Shown here one piece after another: positions 1-5,933 of a DNA stretch of 5,951 nucleotides. The stretch is from an uncultured Eubacteriales bacterium. GTDB lineage: Bacteria; Bacillota; Clostridia; Oscillospirales; Oscillospiraceae. A model generated the notes under the pieces. The model saw nothing but the letters and a program-made list of their open reading frames with translations. It was not told where the DNA came from and did no database searches. A program made the translations under genes and the position numbers. Each line of letters starts with the position of its first letter. The stretch's first letter is position 1. Location of the stretch: positions 1 through 5,951 of the forward strand of contig CABVBV010000132.1 in NCBI GenBank assembly GCA_902496595.1, read 5' to 3'.

Positions 1-259
1 CCTCGTCCTTCTCGCAGGCGGCGGCGCGGGAGAGCGCCACGACGCCGAAGGTCTTCGAGAGCGCGTCGAAGGCGGCGTCCATGTTCGCGAAGTCGTCCTC
101 CGGCTCCACGTAGACGGTGCTCTGCACGCAGTAGACGTGGAAATTGCCCATTGGCTTGAGCCTTTTCCTGATGTTAGTCACGAGCTTCTGCTCGAAGTAT
201 CTCCTGTTTAAGCCCTTCAGGACGGCTTCGCCCTGTTTGAGCAGTATCATATCCTTCAA
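1..259 (-). CDS. thiI: ThiI, tRNA 4-thiouridine synthetase (5' part only, runs off the window)
   Basis: ThiI transfers sulfur from a cysteine desulfurase persulfide to tRNA U8 (4-thiouridine) and, in many bacteria, to ThiS for the thiazole of thiamine; it is cytoplasmic. Only the first 86 residues are here. They match the ThiI N-terminal ferredoxin-like region running into the THUMP domain: ILLKQGEAVLKGLNRR at residues 5-20, QSTVYVEPEDD at 46-56 and LSRAAACEKDE at 76-86. The PP-loop catalytic domain lies outside the window. I chose a TTG start at 259 because GGAGG (267-271) sits 7 nt upstream and the product then begins MKDMILLK, as is usual for the family; the ATG at 250 is three codons in and too close to any ribosome site. 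A promoter and an upstream terminator separate it from the surface-protein gene, so it probably starts its own transcript. No cysteine desulfurase gene is next to it on the upstream side. Family assignment is firm; function in sulfur transfer is from family knowledge. Confidence 0.9.
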   Translation of the reverse strand, partial: MKDMILLKQGEAVLKGLNRRYFEQKLVTNIRKRLKPMGNFHVYCVQSTVYVEPEDDFANMDAAFDALSKTFGVVALSRAAACEKDE

Positions 260-266
260 TTTACAG

Positions 267-271
267 CCTCC
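267..271 (-). promoter_or_regulatory. thiI ribosome binding site that decides the TTG start
   Basis: On the minus strand a perfect GGAGG is followed by CTGTAAA and then TTG. The 7-nt spacing is optimal for the TTG at 259, whereas the nearby in-frame ATG at 250 would be 16 nt away. This is the main reason for annotating a TTG start. Confidence 0.75.
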
Positions 272-297
272 GACCGCATATGCGCATAGATAAAAGT

Positions 298-326
298 ATT
301 TTAGCACAAGCCCCGTTCAAACGCAA
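298..326 (-). promoter_or_regulatory. Predicted sigma-70/SigA promoter for thiI
   Basis: Reading the minus strand, TTGCGT (-35, 321-326) is separated by exactly 17 nt from TAAAAT (-10, 298-303), and a TG one base upstream of the -10 gives an extended -10 (TGCTAAAAT). The transcript would start near 290, giving a leader of about 30 nt. A 10-bp perfect palindrome CGCATATGCG (275-284) lies in that leader. The promoter is a pattern-based prediction but both boxes and the spacing are good. Confidence 0.6.
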
Positions 327-339
327 GCACGCCCTCATC

Positions 340-471
340 ATTTACCCCGCCCTCGATGCGCCGCGCTCCCGTGGCCGCGTGCGTTGGTTTGCGGCGCACC
401 GGGGTCGGTGCGCCCTACGATTGCGTTGGCGCGCCCAAAAGCCTCCCTTGCGCGAACCCAACCGCCCCTAC
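340..471. repeat. GC-rich intergenic element with a strong hairpin (possible dispersed repeat)
   Basis: This non-coding stretch lies between the terminator of the surface-protein gene and the thiI promoter. It contains a perfect inverted repeat GGCGCACCG / CGGTGCGCC (393-401 and 406-414) with loop GGGT. On the minus strand it has two related phrases, TGTAGGGGCGG (starting at 471) and CGTAGGGCGCACC just outside the hairpin. Phrases of this kind resemble dispersed intergenic repeats of GC-rich Clostridia, which is a recollection rather than a search result. No credible protein is encoded: the open frame across it on the plus strand has no ribosome site and an arginine-rich low-complexity product. 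Boundaries are approximate. Confidence 0.4.
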
Positions 472-525
472 AAAAAATGGGGGGAAAAACCCTTGATCGG
501 GTTTTCCCCCCATTGTCTGTTTTTT
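472..525 (-). terminator. Bidirectional intrinsic terminator after the SLH surface-protein gene
   Basis: A long stem pairs 476-492 (AATG6A5C3) with 499-514 (G3T4C6ATT) around a TTGATC loop, with only one bulged A. On the minus strand the stem is followed by a T6 run (472-477), and on the plus strand a T6 run (520-525) follows a few bases after it. The stem begins about 20 nt past the stop codon at 533-535, so its clear role is to end the surface-protein transcript before thiI. The plus-strand T-run suggests it could also block opposing transcription. Confidence 0.85.
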
Positions 526-532
526 CTCGCGC

Positions 533-3427
533 TCAGCCCAGCTCTACATAGCGCATGAGTATTGCCGCGCACTGGGCGCGGGTGGCGCCGTCGGCGGGGC
601 TTATCATGCCGTTCTCGTCGCCCTCGATGATGCCCTCGGCGGCGGCCCAGCGCATGGCCTCACAGGCCCAGCCGCTGACCGCGTCGGCGTCCTTCGCGGT
701 GAGCTGGAAGTCCACCGCCGGTTCGCCCGCAAAGCGCCAGAGCATGGTGACGAGCTGCTCGCGGGTCACGGGGGCGGAGGCGTTCTCGCCGTCGGAGACG
801 CCCTCGGCCATCGCCCAGGCGCGGGCGGTATCAGCCCAGCTGCTGCCGGTTACGGTCTCGCCGTCGATGCGGGCGAGGATGGCCCAGACCATCGCACGGG
901 TCATGCCGCCGTTCGGGTCAAAGAGCGTGTCGGAGACGCCCTCCATGAGACCGTTTGCGTAGACATAGCTCACCGCGTCATAATACCACGCGCCGGGCGC
1001 CACGTCCGCGAAGGGCAGGCCCTCTGCCACGAACACCGCGGAAACGGTGACGGCGTGGTCGGGCATGGTGAAGCTCGTGCCGGGGATGCGCTCGCCGTCG
1101 ACCGTGACGTACGCCAGCTCATAGCCCTCGTCGGGCGTGACGGTCAGCGTTATCACCGCGCCCTCGCTCGCGTTGGAAAGGCTCGGCCTTATCGTGCCGC
1201 CCGCGCCGGGTATCACCGTTATGTCGTGCGTCTCAGGGATGTTCAGGGCGATGACGCTGACCGTGCAGCTCGCCGTGAATCCGCCGTCGCCGGTCGTCAC
1301 GGTGATCTCCGCCGCGCCCGGCTTGTGCGCCGTGACGAGGCCGTCAGCATCGACCGAGGCCACCTCGCTGTCGCTGCTCGACCAGGTAAGGCTCTTATCC
1401 GTGGCGCTCTCCGGCGAGACCGTTGCCGTTAGCTGCTCCCTGTCGCCGACAGTGAGCCTGAGCGTGTCCCTGTCCAGCTCCACGCCCGTGACGGAGGTGC
1501 GCACGGTTACGGAGCACACCCTCACCCCTCCGACGGATATCTCCGCCTCTCCGTTGACGAGAGCCGTAACGCGGCCCTTCTCGTCGACCTCCGCGACGTT
1601 GTCGTCGCTGCTCGACCACTCGGGACGGGTGAACGTCACGCTGTTATTCGGGGCGTTGCCTTCAAATACACCGGAGCTGAGACAAACGCTGAGGTCAAGG
1701 GTCCCTCCCGGCTCGAGCGTCTGCGCCGCCGCCATGGGATCCGTATCGTACCTGACCTGCAGTTCTCCGCTGCCGTCTATTGTGCCGGCGTTATTCAGGC
1801 TGCCGCCTACATCGATGCTCAGGACTGCACCCGCGTCGATGCTCAGGCTCTTGTCCGCGCTGATGCTCAGGCTCTTGCCCTCGCCGACCGTGAGTTTATG
1901 CCCGTCGGGTATGCTCAGGTCGCCGGTGAGCGTGAACGTCGCGCCGTAAACCTCGCCCGACGCGCTCAGCTTGTCCGCCCAGCCGTCAGCCCCGTAGCTT
2001 TCAACCATGCCCTGGAATATGAGGCCGCTCCAGCCGCTCGTATCGTCGGCACTGAAAGCCTCGCCGTCGCCATTCTCTCCTCTCCCGCCGTAGGCGAATA
2101 TTATCGCGCTGCCGGATTCTCCGGTGCTGAACGTGCCGGGGTCGGGCTTTTCCGTATCATAAGTCTCACCATCGTCAGTGTCTACATAAACGCCTCCGCT
2201 GCCTATGCCCGAAGGCCCATAATACTCATCATACTCATCATACTCATCGCTTTCATCGGTTCCGGTATACTCCCCGCCGCAGGCAATGACTGTGCCGCCG
2301 CTAATCGTTATATCGCCGCCGTCGCCGCCGTTACCGCCGCCGATGCCAGCGCCGCCCTCAGCGCCGTAGGCCGTGACCTTGCCGCCGCTTATCGTTATCT
2401 CGTCGCCGTCGCCAGACCAGCCCCCGCCGATGCCAGCGCCGCCCTCAGCGCCGTAGGCCGTCACCGTGCCGCCGCTAATCGTTATATCGCTGCCGTCGCC
2501 GCCGTTGCCCCCGCCGATGCCCGCGCCGCCCTCAGCGCCATAGGCCGTGACCTTGCCGCCCGTTATCTTTATATTGCCGCCGTCGCCCCAGCCGCTGCCG
2601 ATACCAGCGCCGCCCTGATTCTGGTCTCCTGTGGCCTTGACAACGCCTCCGTTTATCGTGATGCTGCCGCCGTTGCCCGTGCCGCTGCCGCCGATGCCAG
2701 CGCTGCGGAAACCTCCGTTGGCCTCGATGATACCGCCGTTGATCACGATCGTACCGCCGGAGCGTCCAGCATCCCAGCCGCCGCCGCCGATACCCGCTCC
2801 GCCTACGCCCGTGGCTTTAATGTTCCCGCCGTTAATCGTGATGCTGCCGCCGGCGGCATTTTTCCCGCCTATTCCGGCTGCGTAGCCATAAATCGTACCC
2901 CGGGCGGCTCCGCTGGCGGTCAGGCTGCCGCAGCTCTCGCCGCAGACGTGGCCGGTCTCCCCGCTGTGGGCGCAGTTTATGGTGAGAGTTGCTCCCGCCG
3001 GCGCCTCTATTCCGGCTCCGTTTTTTATCTTACTGCCTATTATTTCCTCATTCACATCTCCAACGACCGTGTTCACGCTGCCATCCGCCAGCGTGAGGTT
3101 CAGCGTCGCGCCCGACGGCACGGTGACGGCGCTGACGCCGTTCGTGCCATCTTTCACGCCGAGCTCTATGTTCACGCCCGCGAACGTGAGGTTGGCCTTC
3201 ACGCCGCTGCCTATGACTATGCGGTCAGTGGTCGGCGTGTCGGCGTCCTTGTTGCTTATAGTTAGAGATTTAGACGACAATATCGTCAGCACGCCGTCCG
3301 CATAGCTGTAGTCCGTGCCTTCGTCGCCGCCGGTGACGGTGAAAGCCCCGGTGTCCGCCATCGCGCCGGTGCAGAGCAGCACGGCGCAGAGGGCCGCGAC
3401 GAGCGCCAGACCGAGCAGTTTTTTCAT
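533..3427 (-). CDS. Secreted SLH-anchored surface protein with glycine-rich beta-helix repeats, Ig-like and InlB-type domains
   Basis: The product is 964 residues. Domains in order: Sec signal peptide (1-24, KK then a hydrophobic core, cleavage AMA|D); an N-terminal beta-rich domain (about 25-150); a Cys/His cluster (152-166); glycine-rich repeats of the form AGIGGG..GGxITIxGGxVxA (about 183-390) that look like beta-helix rungs; an acidic Asp/Glu/Tyr segment (about 388-403) in a longer linker; short beta repeats rich in LSI/LTI (about 496-560); a divergent Ig-like half (573-643) and a clear Big_2 Ig-like domain (645-726); a divergent InlB-type repeat (732-802); three SLH modules (804-861, 862-912, 913-964) with TRAM, TREQ and TRAQ motifs. 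SLH domains bind secondary cell-wall polymers, so the protein should sit on the cell surface with its N-terminal part outward. Its ligand is unknown; adhesin or carbohydrate-binding roles are plausible only. The MKK start at 3427 is 8 nt from GGAGG; ATG at 3433 is only 2 nt from it. It has its own promoter and terminator. A lipoprotein is unlikely because the residue before Cys19 is Leu. Confidence 0.85.
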   Translation of the reverse strand: MKKLLGLALVAALCAVLLCTGAMADTGAFTVTGGDEGTDYSYADGVLTILSSKSLTISNKDADTPTTDRIVIGSGVKANLTFAGVNIELGVKDGTNGVSAVTVPSGATLNLTLADGSVNTVVGDVNEEIIGSKIKNGAGIEAPAGATLTINCAHSGETGHVCGESCGSLTASGAARGTIYGYAAGIGGKNAAGGSITINGGNIKATGVGGAGIGGGGWDAGRSGGTIVINGGIIEANGGFRSAGIGGSGTGNGGSITINGGVVKATGDQNQGGAGIGSGWGDGGNIKITGGKVTAYGAEGGAGIGGGNGGDGSDITISGGTVTAYGAEGGAGIGGGWSGDGDEITISGGKVTAYGAEGGAGIGGGNGGDGGDITISGGTVIACGGEYTGTDESDEYDEYDEYYGPSGIGSGGVYVDTDDGETYDTEKPDPGTFSTGESGSAIIFAYGGRGENGDGEAFSADDTSGWSGLIFQGMVESYGADGWADKLSASGEVYGATFTLTGDLSIPDGHKLTVGEGKSLSISADKSLSIDAGAVLSIDVGGSLNNAGTIDGSGELQVRYDTDPMAAAQTLEPGGTLDLSVCLSSGVFEGNAPNNSVTFTRPEWSSSDDNVAEVDEKGRVTALVNGEAEISVGGVRVCSVTVRTSVTGVELDRDTLRLTVGDREQLTATVSPESATDKSLTWSSSDSEVASVDADGLVTAHKPGAAEITVTTGDGGFTASCTVSVIALNIPETHDITVIPGAGGTIRPSLSNASEGAVITLTVTPDEGYELAYVTVDGERIPGTSFTMPDHAVTVSAVFVAEGLPFADVAPGAWYYDAVSYVYANGLMEGVSDTLFDPNGGMTRAMVWAILARIDGETVTGSSWADTARAWAMAEGVSDGENASAPVTREQLVTMLWRFAGEPAVDFQLTAKDADAVSGWACEAMRWAAAEGIIEGDENGMISPADGATRAQCAAILMRYVELG
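2222..2248 (-). repeat. 9-bp microsatellite (three perfect copies) encoding DEY-type repeats
   Basis: ATACTCATC is present three times in a row on the plus strand (2222-2230, 2231-2239, 2240-2248). On the coding strand it gives GAT-GAG-TAT units within the acidic segment DESDEYDEYDEYYG, at about residues 394-402. Slippage would add or remove whole three-residue units without a frameshift. Confidence 0.85.
2291..2640 (-). repeat. In-frame tandem repeat of 87 bp (one unit 84 bp) within the surface-protein gene
   Basis: The plus-strand phrase CGATGCC recurs at 2341, 2428 and 2515, exactly 87 bp apart, and a diverged copy (CGATACC) at 2599 is 84 bp further. Each 87-bp unit encodes 29 residues of the form GAGIGGGNGGDGxDITISGGxVTAYGAEG. 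Neighbouring units are close to identical in DNA, including synonymous sites, which points to recent duplication; units further toward the N terminus keep the protein pattern but not the DNA identity. Change in copy number would preserve the reading frame. Confidence 0.85.
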
Positions 3428-3435
3428 TCTCATCG

Positions 3436-3440
3436 CCTCC
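3436..3440 (-). promoter_or_regulatory. Ribosome binding site deciding the MKK start of the surface protein
   Basis: GGAGG on the minus strand is followed by CGATGAGA and then ATGAAAAAA. The 8-nt spacing supports the ATG at 3427; the upstream in-frame ATG at 3433 is only 2 nt away. The chosen start also places two lysines directly before the hydrophobic core, as in a normal signal peptide. Confidence 0.8.
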
Positions 3441-3450
3441 AGTTCTCTTT

Positions 3451-3487
3451 GTGCTCCCTGCGGGAGCACAAAAGCGGGTACCCGCTT
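3451..3487 (-). promoter_or_regulatory. Two adjacent hairpins in the leader of the surface-protein gene
   Basis: A perfect 16-bp palindrome AAGCGGGTACCCGCTT (3472-3487) lies just past the -10 region, near the likely transcript start. Two bases after it on the minus strand comes a second perfect hairpin, GTGCTCCC / GGGAGCAC (3451-3458 and 3462-3469, 3-nt loop), ending about 10 nt before the GGAGG site. The first could be an operator for a dimeric repressor or, as it runs into TTTT on the minus strand, a weak terminator for comM; the second could stabilise the mRNA or limit ribosome access. The structures are seen; the roles are inference. Confidence 0.5.
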
Positions 3488-3489
3488 AT

Positions 3490-3519
3490 AGAATATTATT
3501 TTTTTCCCGCGGCTGTCAA
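3490..3519 (-). promoter_or_regulatory. Predicted promoter of the surface-protein gene
   Basis: A perfect consensus TTGACA (3514-3519) starts one base after the comM stop codon on the minus strand. The AT-rich -10 region offers TATTCT (3490-3495, 18-nt spacing) or TAATAT (3493-3498, 15-nt spacing); the first is favoured on spacing. An A-tract of seven bases fills part of the spacer. The promoter explains separate expression of the surface protein from the comM unit. Confidence 0.6.
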
Positions 3520-3520
3520 G

Positions 3521-5038
3521 TCATTCGCCCAGCCGGAAGTCCCATGTGCGGTATTGGATGGCTTCGGCTAGGTGTTCGGGTTCTATGGTCTCTGCGCCTT
3601 CGAGGTCGGCGATCGTGCGGGCCACCCTCAGTATGCGGTCGTAGCTCCTCGCCGTCAGGCCCATCTTCTTATAGGCGTTCTCCATGAGCTTCGAGCACTC
3701 CGGCTTCAGCTCACAGAATTTGTCCAGCTCCCTTGGCCCCATGTGCGCGTTGCAGTCCGCGCCCGTGCCCGCGAGCCGCCCGCGCTGTTTCTGCCTTGCG
3801 AAGTCCACGCGCTTTTTTATCTCGCAGGACGGCTCCGCCTCCGCCTTGCCGGAAAGCTCCTCGTACTCCAGCGCCGGCACCTCGATGATTATATCTATCC
3901 TGTCCAGCAGCGGCCCGGAGACCCGCGAGTGATAGCGCCGTATCTCCTGCTCCGAGCAGGTACATGGGTGCGTCGGGTGCCCGTACCAGCCGCATTTGCA
4001 GGGGTTCATGGCGCAGATGAGCATGAACCGGCTCGGGTATGTAACCGTGCCCGCCGCCCTGGACACCGTGACGGTGCCCTCCTCCAGCGGCTGCCTGAGC
4101 GCCTCGCGGACATCCCTGTGGAACTCCGGCAGCTCGTCGAGGAACAGCACTCCGTTGTGCGCAAGGCTCATCTCCCCCGGCTGCAGCTGCGCCCCGCCCG
4201 AGAGCGCCGCCGCCGAGGTCGTGTGATGCGGAGCACGGAACGGCCTTGAATCCACTATTGGATGGCTTCGGCTCGTCAGCCCCGCGACCGAGTGTATCTC
4301 CGTCGTCTGGAGCATCTCATCCATGCTCATGTCCGGAAGTATGGTGGTCATGCGCTTTGCGAGCATACTCTTCCCGGCCCCCGGCGGCCCGACCATGAGT
4401 ATGTTGTGTCCGCCCGCCGCCGCGACCTCGAGAGCCCGTTTGGCGTACTGCTGGCCCTTCACTTCTGAGAAGTCCGGCCCGTCCCTGTGCTCATGCTGCT
4501 CCGAGCTGGGCTGCACCGGCTCAAGTTCCGTCTGCTCTCTGAAATACTCCAGCAGCTTCGCCACGTTCTCGACCGGGTACACCTCTATCCCCTGCGCGAA
4601 GGCCGCCTCCGGCGCGTTATCCGCAGGCACGAACAGCCGCTTTATCCCGGCCCGCTCCGCAGCAAGCGCCATGGGCAGTGCGCCCCGCACGGGCCGCAGC
4701 TCCCCGGCCAGCGACAGCTCGCCGAAAAACGCGCAGTCCTGGGGCGGCTCCTTTATCTCCCCCGTCACGGCCAGGATGCCCAGCAGCACGGGCAGGTCGT
4801 ACACCGTGCCCGCCTTCTTCGTGTCCGCCGGGGCGAGGTTCACGGTCAGCCGCGACACAGGGAATTTGAGCCCCGAGTTTTTTATCGCGGCCCTGACCCT
4901 GTCCCGGGCCTCTCTCACCGCCGCGTCGGGCAGGCCGACTATCTCAAAGCCCGGCAGGCCCTGGGCCATGGAGCACTCGACGGATACCTCGTAGCCGCCG
5001 ATCCCCTTTATCCCCAGCGAGCGTATGCGCGATACCAT
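3521..5038 (-). CDS. comM: YifB/ComM family Mg-chelatase-like AAA+ ATPase
   Basis: 505 residues, the normal full length for this family. ComM is a hexameric helicase that drives branch migration during integration of transforming DNA in some competent bacteria; in other lineages the role of YifB proteins is less certain. It is cytoplasmic. Visible domains: N-terminal ChlI-like (Lon-protease-like fold) domain (about 20-145) with LPGFEIVGLPDAAVREARDR; Walker A GPPGAGKS (217-224); RPFRAPHHTTS (265-275); Walker B VLFLDE (297-302); a conserved Cys cluster CxC-x9-CxC (347, 349, 359, 361) after AMNP; SGPLLDRID (374-382) with a candidate arginine finger at R380; C-terminal Mg_chelatase_C domain with RSYDRILRVARTIADLEG. 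The ATG at 5038 has GGGGAG 6 nt upstream. It begins 24 nt after the aldolase stop codon with no terminator between, so they are probably cotranscribed. No dprA or other competence gene is visible. No damage is seen. Confidence 0.93.
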   Translation of the reverse strand: MVSRIRSLGIKGIGGYEVSVECSMAQGLPGFEIVGLPDAAVREARDRVRAAIKNSGLKFPVSRLTVNLAPADTKKAGTVYDLPVLLGILAVTGEIKEPPQDCAFFGELSLAGELRPVRGALPMALAAERAGIKRLFVPADNAPEAAFAQGIEVYPVENVAKLLEYFREQTELEPVQPSSEQHEHRDGPDFSEVKGQQYAKRALEVAAAGGHNILMVGPPGAGKSMLAKRMTTILPDMSMDEMLQTTEIHSVAGLTSRSHPIVDSRPFRAPHHTTSAAALSGGAQLQPGEMSLAHNGVLFLDELPEFHRDVREALRQPLEEGTVTVSRAAGTVTYPSRFMLICAMNPCKCGWYGHPTHPCTCSEQEIRRYHSRVSGPLLDRIDIIIEVPALEYEELSGKAEAEPSCEIKKRVDFARQKQRGRLAGTGADCNAHMGPRELDKFCELKPECSKLMENAYKKMGLTARSYDRILRVARTIADLEGAETIEPEHLAEAIQYRTWDFRLGE

Positions 5039-5062
5039 CGGGTGCTCCCCCTTTTTTCGTTC

Positions 5063-5836
5063 TTATTTCCCGAAGGCCGTATCCACCGCGGTGCGCACGG
5101 CCTCTATAAGTATGCCGATGTCCAGGCTGAGCGTGACGCTGTCGAAGCCCTGCTTAAAATAGCCCGCCGCGGCCTCGGCCGTGCCGCAGAACATGATGCA
5201 GGGTTTCCCCGCCTTCTTGCAGGCGAGGCGGACGCGCTCCACGGCGTTTATGTGCCGCTCGTCGTCGAACCGGCCCGGTATGCCCAGCGCGATCGACAAA
5301 TCGAACGGCCCTATGAAAATACCGTCCACTCCGTCTATCGCGACTATCTCCTCGATATTCTCGAGGCAGCCGGCGGTCTCGCACTGGGGAATGAGCAGGG
5401 TATTCCGGTCGGCCCAGTCCATGTAGCTCTCCATGCCGCCGTGATAATTCGTGTCATAGCCCCAGCCGCCGTCGCGGGACGGGCAGTAGCCCCTGTTCCC
5501 GGTGGGGGCGAACTTGGCCCAGCCGACGAGCCGTTTTGCCTGCTCGACGGTTTCGAGCTGGGGCACGATGAGCCCGGCTGCGCCGACGTCGAGCATCTTG
5601 AGCACGGGGCTGCGGCTTATCTCGTCGACTCTGACGAACGGCGCCAAACCCGCGCCGCCGGCAATGCCGACGAGCTCCGCGGCGTGCTCGACGCCGATGG
5701 GGCTGTGCTCGATGTCGATGATGACGTAGTCCATTCCGGCGCGAGCGAGCGCCTCGACGGCGGGCGCGCTGAGGAGGTGCGTGAAGGTGCCGAGCGACTT
5801 CTCGCCGCGCCGGTATTTTTCAAGGAATTTGTTCAA
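5063..5836 (-). CDS. HpcH/HpaI family class II aldolase
   Basis: 257 residues from the TTG at 5836, close to the usual 250-265. The family cleaves or forms 2-keto-3-deoxy and 4-hydroxy-2-oxo acids with release of pyruvate, using a divalent metal, in a TIM barrel in the cytoplasm. Seen here: DIEHSPIG (general-base H44), FVRVDE (R69, pyruvate binding), GLIVPQLET (88-96), PQCETAGCLENIEEI with metal ligand E153, and GIFIGPFDLS with metal ligand D179. These match the spacing of HpaI His45, Arg70, Glu149 and Asp175. Substrate cannot be told: hydroxy-oxoheptanedioate, keto-deoxy sugar acid and related aldolases look alike. Start: GGGG lies 8 nt before TTG; an in-frame GTG at 5845 lacks a ribosome site but would also give a normal-length 260-residue protein. 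The open frame extends to 5938, but that extension crosses the hairpin repeat and is not protein-like. It leads comM by 24 nt. Confidence 0.9.
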   Translation of the reverse strand: MNKFLEKYRRGEKSLGTFTHLLSAPAVEALARAGMDYVIIDIEHSPIGVEHAAELVGIAGGAGLAPFVRVDEISRSPVLKMLDVGAAGLIVPQLETVEQAKRLVGWAKFAPTGNRGYCPSRDGGWGYDTNYHGGMESYMDWADRNTLLIPQCETAGCLENIEEIVAIDGVDGIFIGPFDLSIALGIPGRFDDERHINAVERVRLACKKAGKPCIMFCGTAEAAAGYFKQGFDSVTLSLDIGILIEAVRTAVDTAFGK

Positions 5837-5845
5837 AGTCTCCAC

Positions 5846-5933
5846 CCCAAATCTAAAGTTTTCGCCCGCCTTTTTCAAAAGGCGGCAGGGGTTCAGGGGG
5901 CGGCGCCCCCTGGCCGCTGCCCGCAGGCAGCGG
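5846..5933. repeat. Intergenic repeat of three consecutive hairpins upstream of the aldolase
   Basis: Three perfect inverted repeats follow each other: CCGCCTTTT / AAAAGGCGG (5866-5874 and 5877-5885), CAGGGGGC / GCCCCCTG (5894-5901 and 5905-5912), and CCGCTGCC / GGCAGCGG (5914-5921 and 5926-5933). On the minus strand the order is GC-rich hairpin, GC-rich hairpin, then CCTTTTGAAAAAGG and CGAAAACTTT just before the gene. This arrangement resembles a dispersed intergenic repeat common in GC-rich Clostridia (recollection, not searched). The first hairpin has no clean T-run, so it is not a standard terminator. A TATAGA at 5939-5944 on the minus strand could be a -10 box, but its -35 would lie outside the window. 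Confidence 0.6.

Noticed and set aside
280..558. Plus-strand open frame of 92 codons in the gap before thiI
   Set aside because: It runs through the thiI promoter, the GC-rich element and the terminator stem and ends inside the 3' end of the surface-protein gene. It has no ribosome site and an arginine-rich product typical of non-coding GC-rich DNA.
1137..1949. Plus-strand open frame of 270 codons opposite the Ig-like region
   Set aside because: Shadow of the real minus-strand gene; Ser/Thr/Leu/Pro-rich product with no recognisable domain and no ribosome site.
2291..2640. CRISPR-like array
   Set aside because: The repeats are 87 bp, contiguous, in-frame and encode protein repeats; there are no unique spacers between short identical repeats.
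1898..3265. Long plus-strand open frame (455 codons) opposite the surface-protein gene
   Set aside because: It is antisense to the glycine-rich repeats, where GC-rich GGN codons seldom give stops in the reverse frame. The product is alanine-rich low complexity with no domain, and the minus-strand frame has clear domains, signal peptide and ribosome site.
3371..3427. Surface protein as a lipoprotein (Cys19 in the signal peptide)
   Set aside because: The residues before Cys19 are VLL, without the small residue needed at -1 of a lipobox, while AMA|D at residue 24 is a good signal peptidase I site.
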